From NCBI GenBank assembly GCA_027574665.1, contig CM050651.1, positions 4,837,501 through 4,901,500 on the forward strand: a stretch of DNA of 64,000 nucleotides. The letters run 5' to 3'. Source of the DNA: Rhynochetos jubatus. Lineage: Eukaryota > Chordata > Aves > Eurypygiformes > Rhynochetidae. Under the pieces are notes generated by a model, which searched no databases, was not told where the DNA came from, and saw nothing but the letters and a program-made list of their open reading frames with translations. A program made the translations under genes and the position numbers. Position 1 is the first letter of the stretch; each line of letters opens with the position of its first letter. Below are positions 11,511 through 24,961 of this stretch, one piece after another.

Positions 11511-13963
11511 TTTAGGTACAAGCGAGACATTTACAGAATAGAGCCTTTCTTATTCTCTGTCAAGAATAAGATGAAAAGTTGATGTTGGCCATTTAAGGGA
11601 GGAGTTAAGAGCCCAGCTGAAACGACACTAGCACTTGGAAGTTTTGGTGAAGGGCTAAAACTCGATGCTTGCATGCTTTTGAATAAACATTAGTCAAAGC
11701 AGAACCAGGGAAAAAAAGAGAGTTAAAAATTCTTTTATGTGAAGGTAAGTTAAGACCATAATTAATTTTTAGAGTGAGCACAGGCACAGCATTCCCACAA
11801 TGGGATCACTTCAGTACATCAAAGATAGCATGAACTGGGACTTCACAACACAGATGGCTACAATTTACTGCTTTTCTCAATTTGCATAGCTTTTTGGTCT
11901 CTCACCACAGATCTTTAATGCAAGAATTATTCCTATCTTGATTAATTTCTCTTAATCCGCACTGTTGACTCATACTGTTTTCAAGTATCGTCTCAGGTAA
12001 ATTTATACTACTATTACAAGTAGTCAAAAACTCAGAATTTTCATCTCCTGTTAAGTACTGACAAAGACACACTCAGGAGCAAAAAAAATTGTCTAAATAC
12101 TGAAGTTACCTGCAAAGAGACAGGCAAACACTTTAAGGCACGGGGAGCCAGGGGAGAAGGCTGTCCCTCAAACCGGGGTCCTGTGCCTAATCCTAAGGGA
12201 TCAGCCAGCACAATGCCCTGGAGTCCTGGATGCCTCTGAATTTTGTTGATGTTTCTACAGAAAATATTTTTCTCCTAGTTTCAGATGCTTCAAAGACTAT
12301 TGTCCCCCCCCAGACCCCAGACTTCATTTTATGAGAATGTTTCCACATTGTTTTAATTGCTACTACTGTTTTCTTGTGTTGGGGCGTATAGTCCCAGGCA
12401 GACACTAAACCACCGATGGTTTCTAAACAAGCAGATTAAAACTGTGCAACATAAGCACGGTTCCCATCACAGGAGATGCGCTCTGTGCCTTTTCACAATA
12501 AGGTCAAGTAGTGAACCAGCAAACTCCTGCTTCTACCACAAAATGTGGATTTATTTTCATTGGGCAAGATTTACCCTCCCTCTAGTGCCCAGCCTACACT
12601 TTGGGGAAAGTTACCTGTAGTCAGAGCAGAATATCAGTCTTCTTGTGGTATTCTACATCCATGGAGAAAACAGCAATAGGAAATGCAGTGAGAAACTACC
12701 CATTTGCTGTACCTTTCCTTGCACTTTAAAGATGATGTTACAAAAAGCTCAAGCTCATCTAAGATAATTTAAGAAACAGTACATATTTGCCAAAAATAGA
12801 GAGGTTTTAAAATGACAGCTAAGTTGAAAGAAGGCCAGTAAACATAAATATATATATAAAAAGTAAACAAAGAAAAGAATATGCATTACAAATGTCAGAT
12901 TCTCTAACAGTAGAAGACTGCTGTGTCTGTAGTGCTGAAGCAGACATGCCAGAATGACATGGACTGCTACCACGTTGTTGGCTCAGTTTTCTGTCCACTG
13001 ATGTGGCATCAGCCCAGGCAGTATTCTGTGAAATGCTGAGTGTGGATTCATGAAACTTTCCTTACCCTCGGGAAAGTCAGGTGTTCCATCAGGGGATATA
13101 CACAGCAGAGGGATTATTTTTTTACTTCCAAACCAGTTTTAAATTGCAAAATCCACAATGTATACAATAAATCTGTAAGACAGATGGTCATAAATTCCTA
13201 ATGAAACACTGCCAATGTAAATATTATAAAAAGGGTAAGTGGCATTTAATTACGCCACTGGCAAGCAAGTTGCATTTTTCTTTATCTTCATTCTGCTTTT
13301 CACCAATCTCCCAGGCTCTTCCAAGCATAGAGCATGCATAGCACAGATTGGTGGTGTCTCCATGACCTTCCACTGCATGGCTCTTACTCGCCTAATGCCT
13401 TTGCTTCTCTTTTTTTGTTGTTGTTTAAAAGAAAACAAACCAAAACACACCATTGTCGGTTTGAGCATTTGTAGAAGGCATAGTTTTACATACAGGAGAA
13501 CTAGGCAGAAAAGATGAAAAACTAGTAGTGCAAGAGAAGAAAAAACAAAACAAAACGTAAGCACGGACAAGCAAAACCAACCACTGATGTAAAAAGACCT
13601 GAAACAGGCAAGTGGGTTTGTAAGCATGGGTGTCTGGGGGGGAAATGACTGTAAGAACTCATTTACTCTTAAAGCATCTTGGCTTCTGCATTGGGAAACC
13701 CGAAGGAAAAGAATGACTAGCCTAAAACGTGACTAGAATGACCCCTCTTTAAAATCTTTCCGCTCTTTTCCAGGCTGTTCACATGCTCTGCTGCTGAAGT
13801 CAAACAGTTGCATGTTACCTTTGACTCGAGCTGGGCTCTCATGTTTGGTCCAGTCCAAAAGTTATGGCACTTTAACACACACCTTCTCATTCTGCTATTC
13901 CTTACCTTGCTGGGTAGTCAAACAGGAAATACAACTGATAGCTTTTTCCACCTCTTTTCGGGC

Positions 13964-13975
13964 GGGGGGGGGGGG
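13964..13975. repeat. G12 homopolymer
   Basis: Twelve consecutive G bases preceded by GGGC. It is length-unstable and has no assigned role. Confidence 0.9.
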
Positions 13976-14063
13976 CAAAACCAACTAAAACCCAATCACA
14001 CCACCACCAAAAACCAGTCAGTACCAGATTTATTTCTCCAATTAAAAAAGAAACCCTACAGGG

Positions 14064-14084
14064 AAAACAAACAAACAAACAAAC
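14064..14084. repeat. (AAAC)n microsatellite
   Basis: Five copies of AAAC, then a degenerate tail. Ordinary short tetranucleotide repeat. Confidence 0.9.
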
Positions 14085-16805
14085 CAAACGAAAAAAACCC
14101 CTATCATTTAGTATCTTCTATCATTGGGTTTTCCATTTCTCTCTCTTGCACAGATAAGCCAAAACTTTACCTGTGAACCAGAAATTCTCCCTGAATCTCA
14201 AGAGACCAGAGATGTTACCTTGCCCAATATGCTGACAATTTTCAAATTCTCAGTCAAGCGATGAGTCCAAGACTTCAATCCAATAAACCGGCCTTCAGCA
14301 TAGTATCTGGCAGCGCATTCAGAGTGCAGCATTCAATTGTACCAAACTTCTTTCCTCATGCCATATACTACATAACCATTGTTTCTTTTACTATCTCTGA
14401 TCTATTTTAATACACACACCTGTCACAGGAAGCTTCCTTTATTTCTACTGATGCTTTAAAAAAATTACTTTTTGATAAAACTGAAATTCTTAATACTGTA
14501 GTAGAAAAGATTATTTTTTCTGCATTTAAACTATATTCAAACGCACCTACAGCTATTTTAAAGTATTTCAAAATACAAGACACCTTGCAAATGCAATATT
14601 AAGCAGCTTGCTTGTCTACAGTGGACATATCACTTAGTATTTTTCATAAACCATTAAGTTTTGTCTTCAGCGATTTCATAAAAAATGTGCATATTGCTTT
14701 AGTTATGGTTGCCACGTGTGAATGAGCAATGCTGGCGTTCCTACACCTTTGAGTGAAAGTTTCAATTCACTTCGCTAAACCAAGAGAGAATTGTGTTTCG
14801 AGGACTAGGTAAGGTCTTAATTCGCAGCACATTCAAACAGATGCAGATGACCCTCATGCTTTCTAACTTCCCCTCTGGAGCCTCACACAGGCTTGACACA
14901 TGCAAAAACAAATTTAAAAAGTGGAAGGTTAGCATTCTTGCTGAGCCCACAGTCGTTCTGCTGAGACTTTTGCTTGGCTGAAGATTGCATCCGAATAGCC
15001 AGGGAACCAATAAATTCACTTAGCTGGTAGATTCCCATCACTGCTAAATGAGAATGTGGATGACAAGGCTGACTCTCAGAGCTTTGATTCACAGCACTGA
15101 AGGCTCAAAGTATGAAAAATATACGCAACTGTAGAACTGAGCTCCCTGCTTTCTCATAAAAGCGAAGAGAACAAGGGGTGGCTAACAGTACAAGTAACAG
15201 GGAGAGAGAGGGTTTTTCCTCAGGGGATTGTTATATTCCAGACCTGCCAGTCATAAAATATGTCACAAATAAAGGAGAAAAGACCTTCAGATAACACTAA
15301 TACCATTCACTTTGCACCGGTACTGTTGCATTTAAGCGGAGCTACTGAATCCCCCTGCTCACTGTGCCCTGTAACATCTCAAGTCTAAGCTCTGTTTCCC
15401 TACACTGTAGCACAGCTTAGATCAAAGACACAAAGAGCACTGAAAACATTAAAATCAATTAAGTGAAACTTCAAAGCCACCTGATTTGTTGGTAAATTAT
15501 TTGGTCAATGATTGATTCGATGCACTTTGTCGTAAAGTGTGCCAGAATGGAAGAACACAGACATTAAACCACAATTACTAGAATTAAGTAAAAAAATCCC
15601 AGAATACAGTGTTAAAAGATTAAAGGGAAAAGAAACATGATTTCTCTGTTGTGGAGAGAATATAACTGAAATGGAAGCAAGCAGAAGAGAGAAAAAGCAG
15701 CAGTGAAATACAGAAAATTAGTCTCACAGAGAGGTGACTTACTTCTCATTGCTGTAATGATACCAAATTCTGTTTCAGATGCATTAAATATAGGAGACTG
15801 TTAGTGTTAGTCATGAAGAGTGAAAAGAGTGACATTACTACTTATTAATCTTAATGTTCTTAACAGGTTTCAAGCTCTGGAAGTCGTGATTAAGTTTCTT
15901 CGCAGATGATGGCAGAAGACCACTGAAAACTTCATCCCAGGAATACTTTCAGACCAGCAAGTTCTGCACTTTTCCCCCCAACAAACAGAAGAAAGCAGTG
16001 AGTAACTTTATCTGCCATTTTAAGTAGTGAAATGTCTCCCAGCAGAGCAACGCTTTCATCATCTGGCCCTCATGTCCTTAATGAACACACAGTCAATATT
16101 GGCACAGTTCTCTGGTGCACACCTTTATGGTTTGTTAGATCTGGTAGCTATTAGTGCCGCTGTCCTCTAGCTATATTTCTCTCTGATCTCCCAAGTTCAG
16201 CATGTGTAGGTTGGGTGCGAGTTTTAAAGCAAGTGTTCCTAATTGCCTCCAGTTGCTTCTGGGCTTGGCCTTAGTGATTCAGATTCTTTTTAAAGAGTTG
16301 TCTTCAGTAGAAGATAAATTCGCCATTTTCACCTCAGGATAACAAAGATGTAAGATAAATCAAGGAAAGGTAGAAAGAGTACATTGTGAAGGGAAGAGAG
16401 CCACCTAACAAAGAAAGCCTTCAATCTCACCTTAAGGTAAATTAGATGAGGTCAGCTTCATACTTTGCTCCCCCACTGGGAGGGACTTTTGTTTCCTGAT
16501 TTTTCTAGATGTAAAACTAAAGCCTCTTATCTTCTTTGTACACTTATTTTGCCTTAGGAAAGATAACATATGCTAGTCATCTTAATTTTAATGAAAAAGT
16601 TATGGTGCTTTTTTTTTTTTTTTCCTTAAAAAGGAGTAAGGACTGCAAGCCAACAGTGTAGCAATACTTTACTGAAATACAAAGAACACTGTCATGTTGA
16701 AGGCATCCTTTAAATAAGGGTACCCTAAATCTCGACAAGATGGTACCACAAGAACTCTTCCAAATATGCACAATCCTAAATCCAGAACACAGAACGGATC
16801 CCATT

Positions 16806-16809
16806 AAAA

Positions 16810-16898
<89 letters not shown>
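16806..16898. repeat. A13 followed by (AT)40 microsatellite
   Basis: Thirteen A bases at 16806-16818 run directly into an uninterrupted AT dinucleotide tract ending at 16898, about 40 units. Pure AT tracts of this length readily extrude as cruciforms and are usually polymorphic. The tract is open in some frames as alternating I and Y, which is not coding. Confidence 0.97.
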
Positions 16899-16899
<1 letters not shown>

Positions 16900-19800
16900 C
16901 CCAACTTACTAGGATTAAAAAATGGTAGGATTAAATGTAATTGCACCTATTCCATCTTAAACATTCATAACATTAGCTAGTATAATTAGTCCCTAGTAAA
17001 TTAACGGCTATTATTTCCGTAGACTAGAATTGACCATAAATAATTACTTCCTCCTTCTACAAGTAACAAAATCACGCTTTCAGCGGCAATCCCTCTATCA
17101 CAAACTCACCCTCAGGGCCAGTTCAGGTACCCTTCTGAGCTGCAATCTTTTCCAATGTACCTTCCTCCCCTCAACAAGCATTAAAAAGGATGGGGCACAT
17201 CTAAGAGGCTCAGCCGCTCACATGTACTTTGCCAGCGGGCATAGATAGAGGGGAAGGACACAGGAACAGAGCCCAAATTTCCACTCACCACCTGCCCTGC
17301 GCTGCTGCTCTAGTCTGTTAAACACCTTCCTTTCAACATGTACGTAACTCCATTCAGGGGAAAGTTTTATTCTTACATAAATTGTCATTAAATAAGTGCA
17401 CTTACATAAAATTTGCAATACTAAAGTATAAAGTGGAATAAAACTGAAGAGCAAGATCACACACCTGCAGGTTTAAAAAAACTGAACTCACACCAATGAA
17501 AAAAACCACAAAACCCACCCTTCCTTCACCTTTTCCATTAGAAGCCTGTTATTCCACATTAGCACTGCAAATCTGAATTTGGTAGAAAAAAGCCTAACAC
17601 CTACACTGTATTTCTTTCCATTCTGCCCTGCTATGCCTTGCATATCCGAAGTTGTAATACCTGTAAAAAATACACACAAGGTTGTTTTTAATTAAAAAAC
17701 ACTCCTGACAGAAATAGGCACTTCCTAATTAAGATGTGTTTTAGAAAGTGATTGAGCTATAAACTGTCTTTTTGCATGTTAAATGGACATCCTAACTCTA
17801 ATCACTGGCAATTAAATCAATCCATCAGGAAGAAAGTATTTTTGGAAACTACCGTCACGGATACAATCAATCTAATCGCTCAGTTTCCATGAGAAGTTGC
17901 TGCGATCCCACAGACACAGATGAGCAAGAACAATACAAGAACTCAACAATGCATTTGTGCAATATTAAGCTAACTTCAACAAGCAGCCAAAAAGTAGTCA
18001 AAAGAGGAATAAAACCTGTTATTAGACTGATTCTGAAACCACGTAGAGATTGGTAATGGTCTGGCCATATGAAATATGGCAAAGAATCTTATCACAAGTG
18101 AGTGCTGTCCTGGAAATTCCCCAAACATATTTGGCTTGTCTCGTCTGATGAGCGAGATTGGCAGAGTGGTGAGCGAACCAGGGGAAAGCCACTGGTCCCC
18201 TTCTGGCAGGAGGCAGATTGCGTGAGGAAAGGAGAATCTCACCTAAATTTCTGTACAAATTGAGGGTTTTTCTTCTTTAGTGGAGTGCATTTATTGTCCC
18301 TTCTAGCAGCCACACGTGATAAGGTTAGAAATGGCAAGCAGAATGCTGAAATCTTGTTTTACATTAGCTTCAAGCCATAGCAACAGGTCATCTTTTTAAA
18401 TATTCGGTTAGGTTTGTGGGTTTTTCACATTAGGAGATTCACAAGAGCTGTCCTATTTCTGTAATGCAAAGGGATACTTAACCAATTGTACCTTGCTGCC
18501 TGTACAAATAAACTTGTCTTTTACAATCATAACATATATATTGAAAGAAGAGAAATGCAAACTGAAATTATACTGGTACTAACATCAAAGTTGTTTCCAT
18601 GGTTTCTTAGAACTCACAGGCAATCTTTATGCATGCCAAAAATAACTATGGCATCTAGCTAAAAGGTAGTCAGCCCTCATACAACCAAGTTCATTTTTCT
18701 CCAGAATAATTTATCAGAGCTTATAAACCAAAACCACAGCCCATTGTTCCATGACTTGCATTTGACCACGTCTGTAACAAAGAATTCAAATGCTTACGCT
18801 CCAAAATGGATCCTTTCAAACCATCTTGGTAGTTAAACACCATCACTAGGCACAGAGTAGAGATGTTGAGAAAGACAGAATTCACAGGTATTGCATATGA
18901 CAATTGTTTCAAGCTTTCTACAGGCTCATGCAGAAAGTAGGTTGCATTTTGCTGAAATTTTAAGGGCTCCAGTAATGAAACAAATGGTGATGTGATTGGA
19001 AAAACTTCCTCAGTGCCTACTGTAGAAAAAACAATATATTGCTTGTTGCAACCTTTTCTGTATCAAGGATGAATCCATCTGGCGGAAGTAAGACTTCCAT
19101 ATGCAAGAGAAGAGTCATGTTCAGGGTGCATTATGACAGTGCTGTGCAGCATGCAACAGCATGCAGGAAAGGCATAAGTAGAGGAGACAACGGAGGTAAG
19201 AGATTTTTCCTTCAGCAAATTTCATGTTTAAGTTATCTGGCAAGAAAATAAATATCAGAAACAAAGGCTTACCTAACTAAACTGAAAGCTGTATACAGCG
19301 CTTAAGAAAAAATTGTCTGTTGGAAACCTTGTCAGGGAAACATTTTACAGATATAGAGTAAGACAGACAGTATTCTTAGCAGGCAAGCAAGAAGAGAAGA
19401 CAGTATTAAGTTGAAGTGAGTATTGCTTTCAGGCACCAGGCAGTTCCTTCGGTGCAGTGGCATTGATTTACATTATGTTTCCACAGACATTGGCTAAAAG
19501 GAGCCTTCATCTTATACTTCCACAGGGACACTCGGGAACAAGTCCTCACGGCCATGCATGTCAGAGAAGGAAGGCTGTGTAGGGCCAGGGCAGCAGCTCT
19601 CACAGACAGGGGCAGAGGACACTGCCCATGGAGTGAGTCCCTCTCAGTTCAGGCTTCCTTCCCTGAGCCTGACCTAGAACAGCACCAAGCACAACACACA
19701 GCAAACGAGACAGAGGGGAGAGACCCACTGATGCAAAGGTTCAGGTCACTTACAGGTTGGTGTATTCACAAATATGGGAAGCCAAGCTGAATTTGTTTCT

Positions 19801-21267
19801 TAAGAAATTCTTCATTTTATGAAGGGATTGGATTTGGAATGTATAAAACATAACCATAAACTGGAAGTAAACAAAATACCAGATTTTTCTGACCTAGGTA
19901 ACATAGCACTTCAATTCATGTGAAAATATTTAATATTGGTTGTATACCAAATAAGGATATATTCAAATTAAAGCACAGACATTGGGAAGGGTAATAATCC
20001 TTAACAGTTGTACCTTAGCAGGGCTAAATAAAAAATACTACACATATATTAGAGATTCCCATCGAAAACAAAACCCCCACACAAACAAAAAACCCCAAGA
20101 ATTTCCTTTCCACCAGCATCACACATGAGAAAAGGGATACAAAAGAACCAGTTTTGAGCTGTAAACTATGGAAACCCTTACTCTACGTAAAAATTCCAAA
20201 TTGCATGCCCAGTGACTCTATAAATTAATTGCATTTATAGTTTTCTTATTTCTTAGACCAACAAATGAGTAGGTTAGTTGTCTGTACCACTAGCAAGGTC
20301 ATGTGCCACTTCCATTACAAAAGGGAAAAATGCATTAACAGCATTTTAAAGTAGTTCTAAATAGATGGTTTATGGAACTAGTCATCCAAGCATATGAAGA
20401 GTCTTCTTTAAATATGCATCTAGTAACAGAACCCGAGTTCAACATAACCCTGAACGGTTGTGTTCAGTTTTGATTCATCTTTCTAACAAATGGCAAAATA
20501 CAAGTATTGGGGTTTGAAACAGAAGAGAACAGAAGGGGACGGAAGAGAGTAAATTGGGCACCTGGATGAACAAGTGTCTCATTTAGCCCAGTTAAGTACA
20601 GAGTAATTGAGTTACCCTCTGGAGATAACAGTAAATTGTGGGAATTCAGCACAGACTATGTAGTTTTACGAAAACACTGGAAAATAACACAGTTCAGTAT
20701 TTCTACATATTCCAAATACAAAATCAGCAGCTACCAAAGGCAGACATTAGTCCATAGGTGATGTGCTGACCCCTATTCACTTTCTTACATGTTACATACC
20801 TTTCTTGTTCTGGAGATACTTAAAGTGCATTTTATGGCTGCATTTGATTTGTAGGTAATGCTCCATAATGATATTTAAAGTAGTCATAAACTACAGGATA
20901 TTCAATTTCTACTTTCTAGAATATTAAAAAAGGTTTAACAACATTTTGTATTTTCCATTTTTATTGGGTTCATATGGAACATTAGGAAAAAAAATACTCC
21001 ATGGTATGACCATCTTTCATAGACCCAATGTACAGATTTATTTCTCCCTAAGGTCCAACTACTTGAACTAAAACAGAGCATCTCCATCCTCACTGCCTTC
21101 TCTGCTTTCCTACAAAGCTGCAGCAGACCTGTACATTTCTCCACTCCTCAGCCACCCAAATCCACAGATGGGGGTCCTAATCCAGGTTTGTTTGCTCCAA
21201 AACTTCCGTGCAGCCTAACAGATGAAATATTGACTAGAAAAGTGGACAGTGAGGGAGACTGAATCTC
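16899..21267. other. Unique non-coding sequence
   Basis: No repeat family or gene recognised. Frames of 60-88 codons near 17867-18258 overlap in several phases of the minus strand and have no motif. The 19554-19790 segment is somewhat GC-richer, with a 78-codon plus-strand frame, again unrecognised. Confidence 0.55.
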
Positions 21268-21838
21268 AGCTGAACTGCCCTCTATGTGGCACTGGGGAGG
21301 CACATCTGGAGTGCTGGCACCAGTGCTGGGCACCCCAGTAGGAGAGATATGGATATACTTATGGATATACTGGAGAGGGACCAACAAGATGGGCCATTAA
21401 GACAATTAAAGGCTTTAAGCATCTGACATACCAGAAGAGACAGACAGCTGGGACTGTTTGGCCTGGGGAAGGGCAGGCTTTGGAAAAATCTTATCAGAGC
21501 ACATGAATACTTTATGGGAGTGAGCAAAGACAACAGAGACAGACTCTTCTCAGCAGGGCCCAGTGAAAGGGCAGAAGGCAAAAACTGAATTACAGGAAGC
21601 TCCACTTAAACATAATTTAAAAAAGTCAAACCAACACTCTTTATTTTGATTTTTATTAACTGCTGGGGTGGTTAAATGCTGGAGCAAACTGTCCAGAGGT
21701 TAGAGATTCTCCACCTGTGGAGAGGTACAACATGCAACTGGACATGGGTCTGAACAACTTGCTCTAGGTGCTCCTGCTCTGAGCAGGGCGTTGGACTAGA
21801 TGACCTCCAGAGGTATCTTCCAACCTCAAACACTCTGT
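21268..21838 (+). mobile_element. Old CR1 LINE 3' fragment
   Basis: The block follows CR1 ORF2 C-terminal and 3' sequence in order: a CATCTGGAGTGCTGG segment, GCTGGGCACCCCAGT, GGAAGCTCCACTTAAACAT, CACCTGTGGAG, then GCGTTGGACTAGATGACC, CCAGAGGTATCTTCCAACC and a decayed tail ending near 21838. Reading frames are destroyed by substitutions, indels and an AT-rich stretch near 21610-21660. It is much more diverged than the copies at 45 kb and 62 kb, so it belongs to an older subfamily. The antisense frames over it, up to 107 codons, are shadows. Confidence 0.88.
21348..21371 (+). repeat. 12-bp tandem duplication inside CR1
   Basis: TATGGATATACT at 21348-21359 is repeated exactly at 21360-21371. 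The duplication lies inside the CR1 copy and probably arose after insertion. Confidence 0.85.
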
Positions 21839-23211
21839 AAAAGATGCAATTAAGTGTGCTGTGTAAATAGATATGATCTAATATACTGGGACCGATAACA
21901 AGGCTCATATCCCAAAACACATTAGTATGGGGGGGAAGAAGGAAAGAAAAGGCACTACTAGATCAAATATAGGCACTCATCTTCTAAGGCACTGACACCA
22001 GGCCATGCCTGAAACTGTTAGTCACAGTAGCTGCCTGGAGTCAGAAGTGGACTTGAATGCTTAATTACCAAGGATATTTTATTTTACTTGATAAAAGAAA
22101 AAAAATCCCACACCACCGTAACACTGTGCATTTGCTTTCTACAGCTCACAGACCCATGGGTTTGCATGGATTGCTTCAAACTGAGGGTGAGGATCAAGGG
22201 AAAGATCCTGCTACTCAGCAGATGGTGGGAAGCGCAAGCAGGTGGGAGATAAGCTACAGCACACAGGGTGATTTTTGGCAGATGGTGGGCAGGCTGAGCA
22301 AGCAGGGCTTAGTCACACTGCTCAGGAGAAATCTAGAGTCCCTAGATAAAAGAGCATGCAACATTTTGAGTGGTGGAGTTAAGCAAGAAAAAGGTAGGGA
22401 GAGGGATCACACACATTGACTGGAAGCGCCTCATGATGTGATAGATGGGTCTGTATCATCCCAAGAAGGGAACAGCTTCTCGAAGGTGCATTAGTCTAGA
22501 GAACAAGCCGAGAAAGGGTGCTGGGAGACTGCAGTTAATCAAAGCTTGGACTGCTGCACGATAGAAGCAGGAGAACATGCAAAAAGCAAGACTGACAAGG
22601 AGAACTTGCAACTAATCCTCCAGAGGAGAAAACAATCACTCCATCAATACCAGACCCTGGCCATATTAAGGTACCTAACCAGGTTTCCTAGAATCCCAAA
22701 CCTTTTGTAGCACAGCTTCCTCTGTCTTTTATCTGAAACTGCAAGTTTATCTTGAAAGAAAGGGGTATTTCCAAATACTCTTGAAAAAGAGCACAGGCTG
22801 TTATTCAGCTTTCCTTGTAGAAATACACTGAGTATCCACTATTTACTCTCATTATAGACTCACACCAGGAACATTACACATGTCCATGCAGTCCCAAGCC
22901 ACCAGCAGTGTTACTGTGCTGCAGTTTTACACTTCTTGGTAACCATCCCACCTCCTCCATCCAGCTGGGATGGCTGAGAGCAGACCTAGAAAAACATTCT
23001 GTGCTCTCCCTTGCAGAGCTATAGCTTTCCAGTGATGCCATAACCTTTTAGGCACATTCAATGCTTTCTAAGAAGGGTATGAAAATTCATCACTAGTCTA
23101 GTAAGTTCACTAGTACATTGCCAATTGTGTAAGAAGAAAGAGAAGATATTAGAATTATATGGAGAGTTATTTGCTAAGAATTCTTTCATTCCTTTCATTT
23201 TAACTATCTGC

Positions 23212-23263
23212 TGTTTATATACAACATAAAATTTTATATATGTTTATATACAATACATAAAAT
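23212..23263. repeat. Imperfect tandem duplication, about 22 bp
   Basis: TGTTTATATACAACATAAAA recurs about 29 bases downstream with two extra bases (TGTTTATATACAATACATAA). Local AT-rich duplication. Confidence 0.75.
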
Positions 23264-23594
23264 ACACAATCATTATATATTAATTCCAGAGTTCTTTATC
23301 GTTAGCAGTATTAAAACAGAGGGTGCTTTATTTTTGTATTAACGGCTTTAGGTTTCATACTCTTACGAATGGTTTGTAGTAAGTGTTTGATTATACCACA
23401 TTTCCGTCTTATTCACTGCTTGCATTCAAAATAAACAGCTGTTTTGCTTAAGCATCTCAAAAGCCACTAAGCAGTAGGTAGTCGTAAGATGTGAGTAGTG
23501 CTTCCAGTTTCTCTCAGCCAAGATCATAACCTAGTTATCTGTAGTCATCACTCACAACTGAAGCCAACTTGGCAGTTCCTCAGGGTTTCTATTT

Positions 23595-23702
23595 AAAAAA
23601 AAAAAAAACACTCTGAAATATATGAAATAGGATGCTGAGAAGGAATAATAAAAAAAAAAAAAAAAAACACAAAACCACCAACCACACCACACACACCCCC
23701 CT
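23595..23702. repeat. A14 and A18 runs with CA-rich tail
   Basis: A14 at 23595-23608 and A18 at 23650-23667, the second followed by a CA-rich stretch of ACC, CCAC and ACAC units to about 23702. I could not identify a retroelement body upstream, so I do not call it a retrotransposon tail. Confidence 0.8.
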
Positions 23703-24825
23703 GCAAGTTTGAGAGATAAAACCAACTTATTTACTCTTCATTACTGACGTGCAACTGTAACTTCATCTTAATAGCAGTTAAAGATATCTTACTTTTGGAG
23801 ACGTAAAAAAGGTTATTTTGCTACTCCTTATGTTGCAGAAATCTGAAATTCATCGAGTCTCTTGAAAAACCTTCATAGAAGGAAGAAACTCTAGATCCTT
23901 TTCAAGAGATTATTTCTGCAGGAGTATTCAAAATTTTCCAAACTTCCTCAGCTTTGATTTATTGTGGGAGGTAGAATTTGCCTTTATTATGGCACTAGCT
24001 CTTAATATCTGGAATAATCAAAAGGCTATTATCATATTAACAAGACCTGCCTGATGAATCAGGGCAGGCATTTGTTATCCAAACTTATTTCGCAGCAATT
24101 GCCAGGAGCTGAGCTGGGGCTAAAACTGTGTCTGACTTTTAGACACTGTTTTAACATCAGCACCGTCTGAGCGAGAGAGTTTCGCTTAAGAGTTACAGAC
24201 TTTCTGGAACATACTCTGATTTCACTTGTGCTCAATGTCATGCTGACCTTGCAAAAGCATTTAATTCATGGAAGCACATTATTTGTGTTTATTATGTAAG
24301 GATATGATTCCCTCTTTTTTTTTTTTTTGTTTGGACTCTGTGCTGTTATACTCGTGTAAATCCAGTACCTGATAATTGACAATAGCAATAAACAGAAATT
24401 AAGAAAAGGAAAATCTGCCAGAAGGGCCTTAAGACACTACAAATCATGTTTTACAATGCAGCAGTGGGATACATTCTGAATTTTTTCAAGTACTCCATTT
24501 CCACCACACAGCTACTTCATTTTTTTATAAAGGATTTAAAACTCTGACAGGCACCTCCATAGCGTGACACGTCAGCTGCAGACTACGCAGTTAGGTGGGC
24601 TATGCTTCTAACCAGCAGATCACTGGAGCATCTCGAGAGTCAGCTCAAACCACATGGCACATCCTGGGGACCCACCTGAAAGCAATGCCTAGCCTCCAGA
24701 GCCACTGTCAAACACGGCTGCCAAGACCACCAGTTTCTACAGATTTTCTTTGAAAAGAAACACATAAATATCATTTGCATGTGAAATGCCAGATATTATA
24801 AGAGGAGGTAGTGGACTAACTCTCC

Positions 24826-24961
24826 TCCACACATCCCTGGAGGTATTTAAAAGACGTGTAGATGTGGCACTCCAGGACACTGTTTAGCGGTGGACTTGGC
24901 AGCGTTAGGTTTACAGTTTGACTTGATGATATTAAAGGTCTTTTCCAAGCTAAATGATTTG
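24826..24961 (+). mobile_element. Short CR1 LINE 3' tail
   Basis: CCCTGGAGGTATTTAAAAG, GTAGATGTGGCACTCCAGG and GACTTGATGATATTAAAGG, then TCTTTTCCAAGCTAAATGA, match the last ~135 bases of a CR1 3' region in the sense orientation. The terminal octamers are decayed. It is a 5'-truncated old copy of a different subfamily from the copy at 45 kb, which has CTAGTGGAGGGTGTCCCTG at the equivalent place. Confidence 0.85.

Larger units (their letters stand above)
11511..16805. other. Unique non-coding sequence with simple repeats
   Basis: No gene or interspersed repeat recognised. Open frames up to 125 codons (13250-13627 minus, 13808-14176 plus) are driven by low-complexity stretches, including KNKQTNKPN-type residues encoded by AAAC repeats. 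Simple runs include G12 at 13964, (AAAC)n at 14064 and T15 at 16609-16623. Confidence 0.5.
21839..24825. other. Unique sequence with a purine-rich block and A-runs
   Basis: The 22140-22640 part is richer in G and A than its flanks and holds a 120-codon ATG frame (22057-22419) without a recognised motif. GCAGATGGTGGG occurs at 22217 and again at 22277. I cannot assign this block to a repeat family; an old retroelement is possible. The remainder is AT-rich with the simple repeats listed separately and T14 at 24315-24328. Confidence 0.45.

Noticed and set aside
12130..12160. TAAGGCACGGGGAGCC, similar to a microRNA-124-type seed region
   Set aside because: No complementary arm forms a precursor hairpin nearby and the similarity is limited to the seed.
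13250..13627. 125-codon minus-strand open frame
   Set aside because: Phe-, Leu- and Cys-rich translation of T-rich DNA with an opposing 92-codon frame; no motif or splice context.
23595..23702. A14 and A18 tracts considered as retroposon poly(A) tails
   Set aside because: No SINE, LINE or processed-transcript body or target duplication could be identified upstream.
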